From a virus, in the IMG/VR virus record IMGVR_UViG_3300034072_000712, positions 1 to 38,366 of that record: DNA of 38,366 nucleotides, one strand, 5' to 3'. Below, piece after piece: positions 31,809-38,315 of this stretch. A program made the position numbers and the translations under genes. The first letter of the stretch is position 1, and every line of letters starts with the position of its first letter. A model generated the notes under the pieces. That model ran no database searches, was not told the origin of the DNA, and saw only the letters and a list, made by a program, of their open reading frames with translations.

Positions 31809-32263
31809 TGGAAACGGTCCCCTCGGATCAGCGGCGCATGCGCCGCCAGCTTCTTCTGTTCTTCACGCAGCCGCGCGATCTCGCGGTCGATCTGGCCAAG
31901 CCGCGCCGTCTTGACTTCCGCGCCGATCAGCCCGGCCATGCCGATCTCGCGCAGCAGCGGGTCCATCAGGTCATGGCGCTTGGTCACCAGCACCAGCGCG
32001 AAGAAGCGCGACATCGGCACGCGGTGCTCGGCCCGCGCAGGACTCGAGTAGGCATCGAGCATCGACTTGCTGACATCCTCGCCCAGCAGGATGCTCATCT
32101 CCGCCGCGATGATCTCACGCGGGCGGGAATCGCTTGCGAGGATCGAGCCGACCGTGGTGCAGATCATCGCTTCCAGCCCGGCCAGACCGGCCGCGCCTTC
32201 GCGGGCAATCGGCTCCGCAAAAGTGAAACCGAGCTGATCGGGATGGGGGCGGGCCTTAGGCAT
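31805..32263 (-). CDS. Hypothetical early protein before transposase
   Basis: This 152-residue protein starts at ATG 32263 (MPKARPHPDQLGF; 32269 and 32275 are alternatives). The central part (EIIAAEMSILLGEDVSKSMLDAYSSPAR) is a pattern I have seen next to transposase genes in alphaproteobacterial Mu-like phages. The C-terminus is a charged helix (LGQIDREIARLREEQKKLA), probably coiled coil. Function is unknown. Its end overlaps the transposase start by 4 bases. Confidence 0.55.
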   Translation of the reverse strand: MPKARPHPDQLGFTFAEPIAREGAAGLAGLEAMICTTVGSILASDSRPREIIAAEMSILLGEDVSKSMLDAYSSPARAEHRVPMSRFFALVLVTKRHDLMDPLLREIGMAGLIGAEVKTARLGQIDREIARLREEQKKLAAHAPLIRGDRFQ

Positions 32264-32531
32264 TGTCATTCCCACGGGCGAGGCGCGGATCTTCCGAGCG
32301 GCGCGGCACGTTCACGAGCTTGATTGGCAGGACTGGCAAGGTGATGACATCGGCGCCGACGCCGCGTGCCCGCTCCTGGGCAAGCTTCACGATCGCCGCG
32401 ATCCAGACTTGGCCGTCCTCGCTGAGGCAATCCCACTCGCAGGCAGCGAAAACGCGCAGCACTTCATCACTGTCGACGATGGCTCGCGCCTCACTCAGCT
32501 GCTGCTGAGAAGGGTGGAATTCGGCTCTCAC
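32256..32531 (-). CDS. Small hypothetical early protein
   Basis: This 91-residue protein starts with GTG at 32531 (GGGGAG upstream, GTGA overlap); a frame reading up to 32804 is not supported. The middle (WDCLSEDGQVWIAAIVKLAQERARG) is a helix. No family is recognised. It lies in the run of small genes between the ASCH and transposase genes. Confidence 0.45.
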   Translation of the reverse strand: MRAEFHPSQQQLSEARAIVDSDEVLRVFAACEWDCLSEDGQVWIAAIVKLAQERARGVGADVITLPVLPIKLVNVPRRSEDPRLARGNDNA

Positions 32532-32758
32532 GCCATGTCTCCCCTCTGATACCAGAGCGTTGGTTCGCGCAGTTCTTCCACTTCGCGCGTCACGGCAGGC
32601 TGGCTGCTGTCCAACTGCGCCATACGTGCGCGCAGGCGGCGGTCGGTCTCGTTCCAGCGCAGCTTCGCCGCCGCCTGGCGCGGGGTGCAGCCCATCTGCA
32701 TCCCGGCCTCGAACGCGAGGCGCGCGGCGCGGAATCGTTCGGCGAGAGACTGGGCCAT
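32528..32758 (-). CDS. Small helical early protein
   Basis: This 76-residue protein starts at ATG 32758 (ATGA overlap). MAQSLAERFRAARLAFEAG and TPRQAAAKLRWNETDRRLRARM make a helix-turn-helix-like arrangement, so DNA binding is possible but not certain. Function is unknown. Confidence 0.45.
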   Translation of the reverse strand: MAQSLAERFRAARLAFEAGMQMGCTPRQAAAKLRWNETDRRLRARMAQLDSSQPAVTREVEELREPTLWYQRGDMA

Positions 32759-33165
32759 CACTTCGGCTCCCACCGGATGACGTGCCCGATGAACTCACCG
32801 GCACCGTGATGGCGCATCCAGAAGTTGCCCATCGCCCGCCGCGCGCTCACACCCTCGCTGGCGGTGAAGCCGTCAGCCACGGCAAAGCGTTCGATCTCGT
32901 GGTCGAGCAGCAAGTCGTTGCCATGAAAGGCAATGCTTGCGATCCGCTCGGGGTGGTTTTCGTTCACCGTGATCAGCACCAGAAAAACCTCGGTGCACGG
33001 CACATCAGGAACGATCTTTCGGCAGTGCTTGGTGCGCATTGCCGTGTAGAGCTGGAGCATCTCGCCCACGCGCGGCGGACGCTTGCGCTGCATGCGCACG
33101 GTCTGGCGCTTGGTCCCGGCCACGATCGGCCCGGCGAATTGCCCCTTGAAGCTGAGTGCCACCAT
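32758..33165 (-). CDS. ASCH-domain protein
   Basis: This 135-residue protein starts at ATG 33165 (ATGA overlap). The pattern LSFKGQFAGPIVAGTKRQTVR and PPRVGEMLQLYTAMRT fits ASCH domains (PUA-related beta-barrels that bind RNA or modified nucleic acids): G-T-K-x-x-T-x-R near the start, then G-x-x-x-x-L-Y. Phage ASCH proteins are of unknown role; links to RNA binding or modified bases are suggested for the superfamily. It is near an orphan methyltransferase. Confidence 0.7.
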   Translation of the reverse strand: MVALSFKGQFAGPIVAGTKRQTVRMQRKRPPRVGEMLQLYTAMRTKHCRKIVPDVPCTEVFLVLITVNENHPERIASIAFHGNDLLLDHEIERFAVADGFTASEGVSARRAMGNFWMRHHGAGEFIGHVIRWEPK

Positions 33166-33470
33166 CACAGACGCTCCCCACTGAAACGCACTGGCTTGCC
33201 GCTCACGATTGGCATGGCGCAAAGCCGCGCGCCCACGTTCGAGCCGATCGGGATCGGAGCCAGCAATTCGATATCGCGCGGGCAGAACTTCCCGCGGCGC
33301 AGCCATCCATGCGCTTCCAGAATGGTAAGCATGCGGTGGGCTTGGCTTTTACTGGCAAGCCCCAGGCCCCGCGCGCATTCCAGCAAGGAAGGCGACTTTC
33401 CTCTGTGCGCCACCTGAAAGCCGCAGATGAACTGCAGCAATTGGAGCTGGCGTGGCATCACCCCGATCAC
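33165..33470 (-). CDS. Winged helix DNA-binding protein, LexA N-terminal-like
   Basis: This 101-residue protein contains LQLLQFICGFQ, then SPSLLECARGLGLASKSQAHRMLTILEAHGWLRR, then a strand RDIELLAP. The order helix, SPS/T-x-x-E-x-A, recognition helix SKSQAHRML and wing follows LexA-type winged helix domains without the protease. It is a probable early regulator. Overlaps of 4-6 bases with both neighbours. Confidence 0.65.
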   Translation of the reverse strand: MIGVMPRQLQLLQFICGFQVAHRGKSPSLLECARGLGLASKSQAHRMLTILEAHGWLRRGKFCPRDIELLAPIPIGSNVGARLCAMPIVSGKPVRFSGERL

Positions 33471-33700
33471 CGGCTCACACTCCGATGCCGTTTGCCGGTC
33501 AGCTGGATCGCCCTGAGTAGAAAAGCCGATCCCCGGCGCAGTTCGGCTTTGCGGCGGCGCTCATCGCTCGCGCCATACGCCTTTACCGTGCTTTCAACAG
33601 CAGCCTTGGCCATGCCCAGGCTGCACGCGATCACCCAGATCGGCGTGCCGGTTGCATACAGCTGCAGCGCCGTCAGCTGCTTGGGGCTCAGCTTCGCCAT
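33467..33700 (-). CDS. Helix-turn-helix protein, sigma-region-4-like
   Basis: This 77-residue protein starts at ATG 33700 (ATGA overlap). The sequence KLSPKQLTALQLYATGTPIWVIACSLGMAKAAVESTVKAYGASDERRRKAEL (in parts) reads as a four-helix LuxR/sigma-4-like DNA-binding domain. The C-terminus is basic. It may regulate early transcription together with the winged helix protein encoded next. Confidence 0.55.
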   Translation of the reverse strand: MAKLSPKQLTALQLYATGTPIWVIACSLGMAKAAVESTVKAYGASDERRRKAELRRGSAFLLRAIQLTGKRHRSVSR

Positions 33701-34422
33701 CAGCAGGGCACTCCGCTCAGGTCGGCCAACGGCGGCAGCCAGATCGTGCGCGTTTCGCCCGCAAGCGTCGGCTTGCGCACATCCCAAACGACTGCGCAGT
33801 AATCGACCATCCCGCCCCGGAAGGCGCGGCTGCCCATCGCCGCGATCATGTCGCCAGGAGGCATGGAAGGCCGCTCGCAGAAGTGCAGTACGAACTGTGG
33901 CGGATGGTCGATCCGCACCAGGCGCGAACGCTTCTTGCCCATCGCCAGCCACTTGGCGGGCAGGATCATCACAACGCGATCGGTGGCCAGCTGCAGCGCG
34001 CGGCGCACAAACGCCTCGCTCACGATCATCTGCCGCCCGCCCAGCCAGTACTTTCGGTAGCTAAAGGGCGGGTTGCACCAGATCGAGCGGCGCGGGTTTG
34101 CGCGCACGATCCCGTCAAGCGAATCCTCAACAAAGCAGACGTTGTGAAAGCTGATATTCTCCGGGCGCTCGAATACCTGCCAGCGTTCCGGCGTGATCCG
34201 GTTCACGATGTCCGAAAGCACGAACCGGCCTTTGAAGCCTGCGCTTTCAAGCCACTCGGCGCTGTGCCCTTCGCCCGCAGCCGGGTCCCAGATCGTGGTG
34301 CCGGTGTCGGCCTCTTCCAGGCCGATCGCCTTGGCGATCTGCTCCCATTCCCAGCCCTCTTCGACATACCAGTCGTAGGGGTGGCGCTTGGCAGCCCGCC
34401 CGGTTGAGACCTCGCCACGCAT
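33700..34422 (-). CDS. Orphan DNA N6-adenine-type methyltransferase
   Basis: This 240-residue protein has a SAM-binding motif DPAAGEG (46-52) and catalytic motif NPPF (117-120) preceded by SIWC, typical of N6-adenine or N4-cytosine methyltransferases. The order is motif I then motif IV. No restriction endonuclease gene is nearby, so protection of phage DNA from host restriction is the likely role. It starts inside the ParB-like gene's stop (overlap). Confidence 0.8.
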   Translation of the reverse strand: MRGEVSTGRAAKRHPYDWYVEEGWEWEQIAKAIGLEEADTGTTIWDPAAGEGHSAEWLESAGFKGRFVLSDIVNRITPERWQVFERPENISFHNVCFVEDSLDGIVRANPRRSIWCNPPFSYRKYWLGGRQMIVSEAFVRRALQLATDRVVMILPAKWLAMGKKRSRLVRIDHPPQFVLHFCERPSMPPGDMIAAMGSRAFRGGMVDYCAVVWDVRKPTLAGETRTIWLPPLADLSGVPC

Positions 34423-35513
34423 CAGTCGGCGCCCCCAGCCTGCGCCATCAGCCGCTGCAGTTTGTCGGCGGCATCCTCCAGCTGCACGTCGCCAACCGGT
34501 TCGCCATCGATCAGCGAAGTCACGATCTGGAAGGCAAGGTCGATCGCGGCCGGCGCACCCAGCTGTTCGTTCAACGTGTCGCGCAGCTGGCGCTTCACCT
34601 CGTCGCTCTTCAGCACACTGACGATCTGCGAAACGTACCGCTTCTGCTGCGGCGCGGTCAGACGGCCAAGATTGCCGATCGCCGCCTGCGCCTTCTTTTC
34701 CTCGTCGCTCGGCTTGCGCCCTTCATCGCCAGGGACGCCTGCCGCGATAAGCGCCTGGTCTGCGCTCATTTCCGCATCGGCCAGCAGCGCCTCGATCGCG
34801 CGGCGGCGCATGTCTTCCTCGCGGATCGTCGCGATCATCTTCAGTTGGCTGGCATTGCTGCCCACCACGGGATGCGCAGCCAGCGCCTCAATCAGGTCCG
34901 GGAATGGCTCGATCAGGAGACGGAAAAGCTGCAGGTCGTTGTGGATCGAGCGGCGCGACATACCGAGCGCTTCACCCGCCGATTCCTCCCATCCGTATAC
35001 GTGTGCAATCTTTGCACACGTATCGTTGACCTCTTCGGTGAGGGCGTCGTCAGGCCGGATTTCATGGGCTTTCACGCGCTGCCAGCGAGCACGGATAGCC
35101 AGCTGCTGCTGCTTCAGATTGCCGTTCTCGCGCGCAATGCGCTCCTGCGCCGCCTGCACCAGCGCAGCCGTGAACTTCGCCCGCTCCAGCGGCTCCAGGC
35201 GGCGGCGGTGCAGGTTCTCCGATGCTTCCTGGTCGGCCAGGTCTTCCGGCCTTCCGGTCACTTCCACGGCATAGACCGGGATACCTTCCAGCCGAGCGCC
35301 CGCCGTGCGGTGCATGCCCACAACCAGCTTCCATGGCTTATCGGAACCCTTGCCACCTTTGGTGACGCTGATCGGCGTGCGCTGCCCGTCGACCTTCATC
35401 AGGCGCCCAAGCGCCGCCGCCTTGTCCGGGTAGAAGAACCCGATGCGGCCGGAATCGTCGATATCGTTCGGATCAAGCTCCAGCATCTGTGCGCCGGAGA
35501 GCAGACTGTTCAT
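34422..35513 (-). CDS. ParB N-terminal domain protein
   Basis: This 363-residue protein begins with a ParB/Srx-like domain: a strand around VDGQRTPISVTK, then KLVVGMHRTAGARLEG (the G-x-x-R-x-x-A box) and DLADQEASENLHRRRLEPLERAKFTAAL (the Q-E-A-S-E-N-x-H-R nucleotide box seen in ParB). A helix-turn-helix follows around residues 170-195 (YGWEESAGEALGMSRRSIHNDL). The C-terminal part is coiled and may dimerise. Its own gene contains a 27-base near-perfect palindrome (34997-35023). ParB-like proteins occur in Mu-like phages; their role there is unclear. Confidence 0.8.
   Translation of the reverse strand: MNSLLSGAQMLELDPNDIDDSGRIGFFYPDKAAALGRLMKVDGQRTPISVTKGGKGSDKPWKLVVGMHRTAGARLEGIPVYAVEVTGRPEDLADQEASENLHRRRLEPLERAKFTAALVQAAQERIARENGNLKQQQLAIRARWQRVKAHEIRPDDALTEEVNDTCAKIAHVYGWEESAGEALGMSRRSIHNDLQLFRLLIEPFPDLIEALAAHPVVGSNASQLKMIATIREEDMRRRAIEALLADAEMSADQALIAAGVPGDEGRKPSDEEKKAQAAIGNLGRLTAPQQKRYVSQIVSVLKSDEVKRQLRDTLNEQLGAPAAIDLAFQIVTSLIDGEPVGDVQLEDAADKLQRLMAQAGGAD
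34997..35023. repeat. 12-3-12 perfect palindrome inside the ParB-like gene
   Basis: ATACGTGTGCAA (34997-35008), TCT spacer, TTGCACACGTAT (35012-35023). All 12 arm positions pair. It lies within codons for NDTCAKIAHVYG, so the protein sequence would normally constrain it. Its form matches a protein binding site such as a parS-like or operator element. Confidence 0.65.
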
Positions 35514-35977
35514 TTGCGGTTCTCACTTAGACGATGCGCGGCATCGGCCGCGGCAGTAGGGTTCTCGAAGCCAGCCTCACCGGCCACGGCGCTTCCAAAG
35601 GAGACACTCTGTGACTGCAGCTTCTCGTGACGTTCTTGAGCCATTGGTTCTGGCAGGATTCCGCCTGGCCGTGATTTCGATCGCAGCGCAGTTGAAAGCT
35701 GGCGCGCTGTCGCAATCACAGCGCGAAGATTCAGCCCAGATATTGGACGAGATGTGCGAGGAGCTTGAGCAGATTGCGACCGATGGCGAATTGGCGCGCA
35801 GTTCACTTCTGAATGTGCGTGCGCTGATTGATCGCCTGTCAGATCAAGCGCCGCAATAGCGCCAAGCACGCGGGCTTCGCGTGCGATCTTGGCATCGGCC
35901 TTAAGCTGGTCGATCCTGGTGTAATAACGCTCAGCTTTAGCCTGGTCCGTGCCGGGGAAGCGGTAGTGCCTCATCAC
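35510..35977 (-). CDS. Early hypothetical protein, overlapped by an antisense gene
   Basis: This 155-residue frame starts with GTG at 35977 (GTGATGA overlap with the Cro-like stop; ATG is the second codon) and ends in an ATGA overlap with the ParB-like start, so operon continuity favours it. The first ~43 residues (MRHYRFPGTDQAKAERYYTRIDQL) and last ~28 have phage-like codon use. The middle is Ser/Arg-rich and its third-position GC is only about 45 percent in this frame, as in a shadow of the plus-strand frame at 35611-35859. It may be real, or partly replaced. Confidence 0.45.
   Translation of the reverse strand: MMRHYRFPGTDQAKAERYYTRIDQLKADAKIAREARVLGAIAALDLTGDQSAHAHSEVNCAPIRHRSQSAQAPRTSRPISGLNLRAVIATARQLSTALRSKSRPGGILPEPMAQERHEKLQSQSVSFGSAVAGEAGFENPTAAADAAHRLSENRK
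35611..35859 (+). CDS. Antisense small protein inside early operon
   Basis: This 82-residue protein starts with GTG at 35611, with AAAGGAG seven bases upstream. The sequence is a plausible helical protein (LVLAGFRLAVISIAAQLKAGALSQSQ, ILDEMCEELEQIATDGELAR). Base use by codon position (about 66, 45 and 56 percent GC) suits coding in this frame better than the opposite one. It runs against all neighbouring genes. No family is recognised. It might regulate, or be a passenger gene. Confidence 0.5.
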   Translation: MTAASRDVLEPLVLAGFRLAVISIAAQLKAGALSQSQREDSAQILDEMCEELEQIATDGELARSSLLNVRALIDRLSDQAPQ

Positions 35978-36249
35978 GCCACCGCCTTGCGCGCACGGCG
36001 GCGCTCGATGGGATAGATGTCAGGGCGCAGCTCGTGGCGAGAGACGCCAGTACGCGCCTCCACTTTGAGTACGAACTCGGCAGGGACACGCTTGCTGAAT
36101 GTCACCCACTTCCAGACGGCGGTGGTTGAGACACCGCAAACGCGGGCGATCTCGGCCTGAGAACCGGCAATGCGAATTGCCTGCTTCAGAGCCTCAAAGG
36201 TTGTCGTTTCAGTTCCCATAGGCATCGATATGGCAACTTTTGTTGCCAT
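35974..36249 (-). CDS. Cro/Ner-like early regulator
   Basis: This protein (91 residues from ATG 36249, GGGA upstream; shorter starts at 36225 and 36219 are possible) has TTFEALKQAIRIAGSQAEIARVCGVSTTAVWKWV, a YdaS/Cro-type helix-turn-helix, followed by PAEFVLKVEARTGVSRHELRPDIYP, a typical Cro-family end. It diverges from the repressor gene, across a 55-base gap holding a perfect dyad. It probably turns down repressor and early transcription during lytic growth, as Mu Ner does. Confidence 0.78.
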   Translation of the reverse strand: MATKVAISMPMGTETTTFEALKQAIRIAGSQAEIARVCGVSTTAVWKWVTFSKRVPAEFVLKVEARTGVSRHELRPDIYPIERRRARKAVA

Positions 36250-36255
36250 GGTCAA
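36227..36255 (-). promoter_or_regulatory. Early promoter candidate with operator dyad
   Basis: ATGGCAAC (36230-36237), TTTT, GTTGCCAT (36242-36249) is a perfect 8-4-8 dyad. On the minus strand TTGACC (36250-36255) lies 17 bases before CATATC (36227-36232), with the dyad in the spacer, the usual placement for repression of an early promoter. The -10 match is weak. If right, the transcript begins near 36220 and the shorter starts of the Cro-like gene would be used. Confidence 0.5.
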
Positions 36256-36303
36256 TCCCACAAGAATAGCGCGCGCCAGCAACCTAAGTTTTAGAAGGGT
36301 GCC

Positions 36304-36975
36304 ATGAGCTTAGCTGAACGGATCGAAGAGCGCCGGACGCTCAAAGGCTGGACACAGGCCGAGCTTGCACGCCGAGTTGGTGTCAAATCGACTTCGATCT
36401 GGAAGCTCGCCTCTGGCCAATCGCAGAGTTCCAAGCACCTGCATAAAATCGCGCGATTGCTCGATACTTCTCCTGAATACCTTCTAGGCGAAACTGACAA
36501 CCCGCTGCCCGTGGCGTACAAAATCGACACAGATGCGCTCGATACGTCTCAAATGCCTGACGACCATGATATCGTCCAACTGCGCGAAATAGATTTGCAG
36601 TACGGGATGGGCGCTAGATATCTCGATATCCCAGTTAATACGGAAATGCGCACCTTCTCGCGCGAGTGGCTGCGAGGCATAACGAAGTCTCCACCAGAGG
36701 TACTCTTTTGGGCTTCAGGTGACGGCGACAGCATGGAGCCAACCATCAGGGCAGGCGAAACCTTCCTGATCGACACATCACAGCGCACTCCTCGGATGAA
36801 CGACGGCATATGGGCGCTCGCCCTGGGCGAGATCGGCATGGTCAAGCGCCTGTCATTCCAAGGCGGTGGCTTCATCGAGCTGCACAGTGATAACCAGCTT
36901 GTGCGACCGATGTCCGTCTCCGAAGACGAACTCCACATAATCGGTCGCGTGATCGCGGTGGTCAGGAGGCTTTGA
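36304..36975 (+). CDS. CI/LexA-type phage repressor
   Basis: This 223-residue protein has AGAAGGG before ATG 36304. The N-terminal HTH (TQAELARRVGVKSTSIWKLASGQSQ, about 17-41) recognises the operator; the C-terminal S24 peptidase domain has Ser143 in GDGDSMEPT and Lys181 in GMVKRLS, the self-cleavage dyad. RecA-stimulated cleavage would induce the prophage on DNA damage, unlike Mu's own repressor, which lacks this domain. It is the first gene of a rightward lysogeny unit. Confidence 0.9.
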   Translation: MSLAERIEERRTLKGWTQAELARRVGVKSTSIWKLASGQSQSSKHLHKIARLLDTSPEYLLGETDNPLPVAYKIDTDALDTSQMPDDHDIVQLREIDLQYGMGARYLDIPVNTEMRTFSREWLRGITKSPPEVLFWASGDGDSMEPTIRAGETFLIDTSQRTPRMNDGIWALALGEIGMVKRLSFQGGGFIELHSDNQLVRPMSVSEDELHIIGRVIAVVRRL

Positions 36976-37325
36976 TGGATACCTCTGCTTACTTTGTTGC
37001 AGGGCTTTTCGTGCTTTGCCTTGGCTTTGCCATCTGGGAAGGCGGGCGCGGACCAACTGCCGGTGGCTCTCTTCAGCCGCTCGGCATTATCTGTGCGATC
37101 GCTGGCTTGGCCGGCGCAGGCTGGGCAGCCTTCTATTTCGACGTGACTGTATCCTCTTATGACGGCGACGATATCGTCAACTTTGACGCCGTCGGCATGC
37201 GCACGATCTACTTCGTAGCAGCAGCTGCAGTCTTCATCGTCGGCGCGGTCATGGCTGCAGCAGGCTACATAGTCGACAGCTTGCGCCCCCGCGCAACCCC
37301 GGAAGAACCTTCCCCAGCAGAGTAA
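36975..37325 (+). CDS. Lysogeny-region membrane protein
   Basis: This 116-residue protein starts at ATG 36975 (AGGAGG upstream; one-base overlap with the repressor stop). It has three membrane helices (VAGLFVLCLGFAIWEGG, LGIICAIAGLAGAGWAAFYF, IYFVAAAAVFIVGAVMAAAGYIV) and an acidic C-terminus. Coupled to the repressor, it should be expressed in the lysogen, so superinfection exclusion or another host-altering role is a reasonable guess. No family is recognised. Confidence 0.55.
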   Translation: MDTSAYFVAGLFVLCLGFAIWEGGRGPTAGGSLQPLGIICAIAGLAGAGWAAFYFDVTVSSYDGDDIVNFDAVGMRTIYFVAAAAVFIVGAVMAAAGYIVDSLRPRATPEEPSPAE

Positions 37326-37338
37326 GGACAGGCCAACT

Positions 37339-37620
37339 ATGGACCTCGATCAGACACCGGAACCAACTCGCGAATTGGTGCTGGAACTGGCTGTCCATCG
37401 CCAGCTAATGGCGTCCTTCATTGCACCGCTGATAGCCAACGTTTTCGGAGATGCCGCCGTGGAGCAGATCCACATTATGCGCGACAGTTCTTTGGCGGCT
37501 GAGGATGAACTGGCTCTTGGCAAGCTTGGCCCCGATCTGGGCAACAAGGCCATTCACTTTATCGAGGTCTATTGGCGCGACCTTGAACAGTTAGTTCGGG
37601 AATGCTTGTGTCGCGATTGA
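37339..37620 (+). CDS. Lysogeny-region hypothetical protein
   Basis: This 93-residue, acidic and helical protein follows the membrane protein gene after 13 bases, with AAGGA upstream, so it is probably in the repressor unit. ELAVHRQLMASFIAPLIANVFGDAAVEQ and DLGNKAIHFIEVYWRDLEQLV are helical. I do not recognise it. Its 3' end overlaps the minus-strand gene at 37559-37804 by 62 bases (convergent). Confidence 0.5.
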   Translation: MDLDQTPEPTRELVLELAVHRQLMASFIAPLIANVFGDAAVEQIHIMRDSSLAAEDELALGKLGPDLGNKAIHFIEVYWRDLEQLVRECLCRD

Positions 37621-37804
37621 GCAGCTTGTCGCGCAACCACCGCAGCTTGCCGCGCCAGCCCCAATACCGGTATCGGTGCGCAATCCGCTTCATCTCGGCA
37701 TACAGGTCATCTCCCCGTATCGCATTGCTCATGTCGAACTGGAGGAGCGGCTTTCTGTCTTCAGGCACTGGCAGTCTCCGGTCTCGTGTCAATGGCTTCG
37801 CCAT
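37559..37804 (-). CDS. Left-end basic small protein
   Basis: This 81-residue, basic protein starts at ATG 37804 (MAKPLTRDRRLPVPED) with GGGAGG some bases upstream. LQFDMSNAIRGDDLYAEMKRIAHRYRYWGWRGKLRWLRDKLL is rich in Arg, Trp and Tyr. A late-promoter-like motif lies 22 bases upstream. The gene ends inside the convergent lysogeny gene. No family is recognised. It could be a late-expressed left-end gene. Confidence 0.45.
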   Translation of the reverse strand: MAKPLTRDRRLPVPEDRKPLLQFDMSNAIRGDDLYAEMKRIAHRYRYWGWRGKLRWLRDKLLNRDTSIPELTVQGRANRPR

Positions 37805-37825
37805 GCATTGCCTGCCCTCCCGTTT

Positions 37826-37846
37826 CGCCCCGGTCAGGCGCCGAAA
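37826..37846 (-). promoter_or_regulatory. Late activator site candidate, left-end copy
   Basis: The core TGACCGGGGCG occurs on the minus strand at 37826-37836, identical to the three other intergenic copies. The second dyad half (TTTCGGCG) is the most degenerate. It lies 22 bases before the small left-end gene and points antisense through the repressor cassette. Confidence 0.5.
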
Positions 37847-37849
37847 AAC

Positions 37850-38119
37850 TGCCCCACTTCCCCTTTGCCAGGCACGGGGTTTGATGTGCGCCTGATCCGC
37901 TTGAGATGCCCGATTTATCGGCATTTCCGCAATCTGGAGCGTTGTTTTCCAAACTGGGGTACGGATTGCCCCACTTCCGCCCACTTCGCGCACGCCTCAG
38001 AAGGCTCTCATACGCCCCAAAGTGCCGGATTTATCGGCTCTGAGAGGCTGAGAGCCCAAACGGTCCGACTCCAGCCGCTCTTGGCAAAACGGTGTCTAAA
38101 TGCCCCCGAACTCTAGACA
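37850..38119. repeat. Degenerate tandem repeat, candidate transposase-binding end array
   Basis: TGCCCCACTTCC occurs at 37850 and 37967 (117 apart), and TGCCsGATTTATCGGC at 37907-37922 and 38023-38038 (116 apart), giving two ~117-base units. Related TGCCCC/GCCCC motifs recur near 38013 and 38101. Reading inward on the minus strand from 38119 the sequence begins TGTCTAGAG and includes TGTCTA/TAGACA (38093-38098 and 38114-38119), so this is my best guess for the phage end. The 37805-38315 stretch holds no gene; apart from this array it holds the promoter copy above and the host terminator. Confidence 0.45.
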
Positions 38120-38258
38120 GTTCCAGCCACTTCGGAGAGACCCGCTTGCGCCGCCAAACTCCCGAAAATCCGCCGATTTTTCCCGCATACCCCCGCCCAA
38201 TCCCGGAAAACCCCGCTACTCCGGAACCTCATGTCACCTCACATTGGCGATAGCCAAC

Positions 38259-38287
38259 AAAAAGGCCGCCCCTTCGCAAGGGCGGCC
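38259..38287 (-). terminator. Intrinsic terminator of host gene
   Basis: GGCCGCCC (38264-38271) and GGGCGGCC (38280-38287) form an 8-bp stem with an 8-base loop, followed on the minus strand by TTTTT (38259-38263). It lies 29 bases past the stop codon of the partial gene at the window end. Beyond it, TTGGC-GATA-GCCAA (38244-38257) is another small hairpin. Confidence 0.75.
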
Positions 38288-38315
38288 CTTCTCAATTCAG
38301 CAATCAGCCGAAAGC

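Noticed and set aside
37676-38116. 146-residue plus-strand frame at the phage end
   Set aside because: Crosses the repeat array and the minus-strand gene; poor composition and no ribosome binding site.
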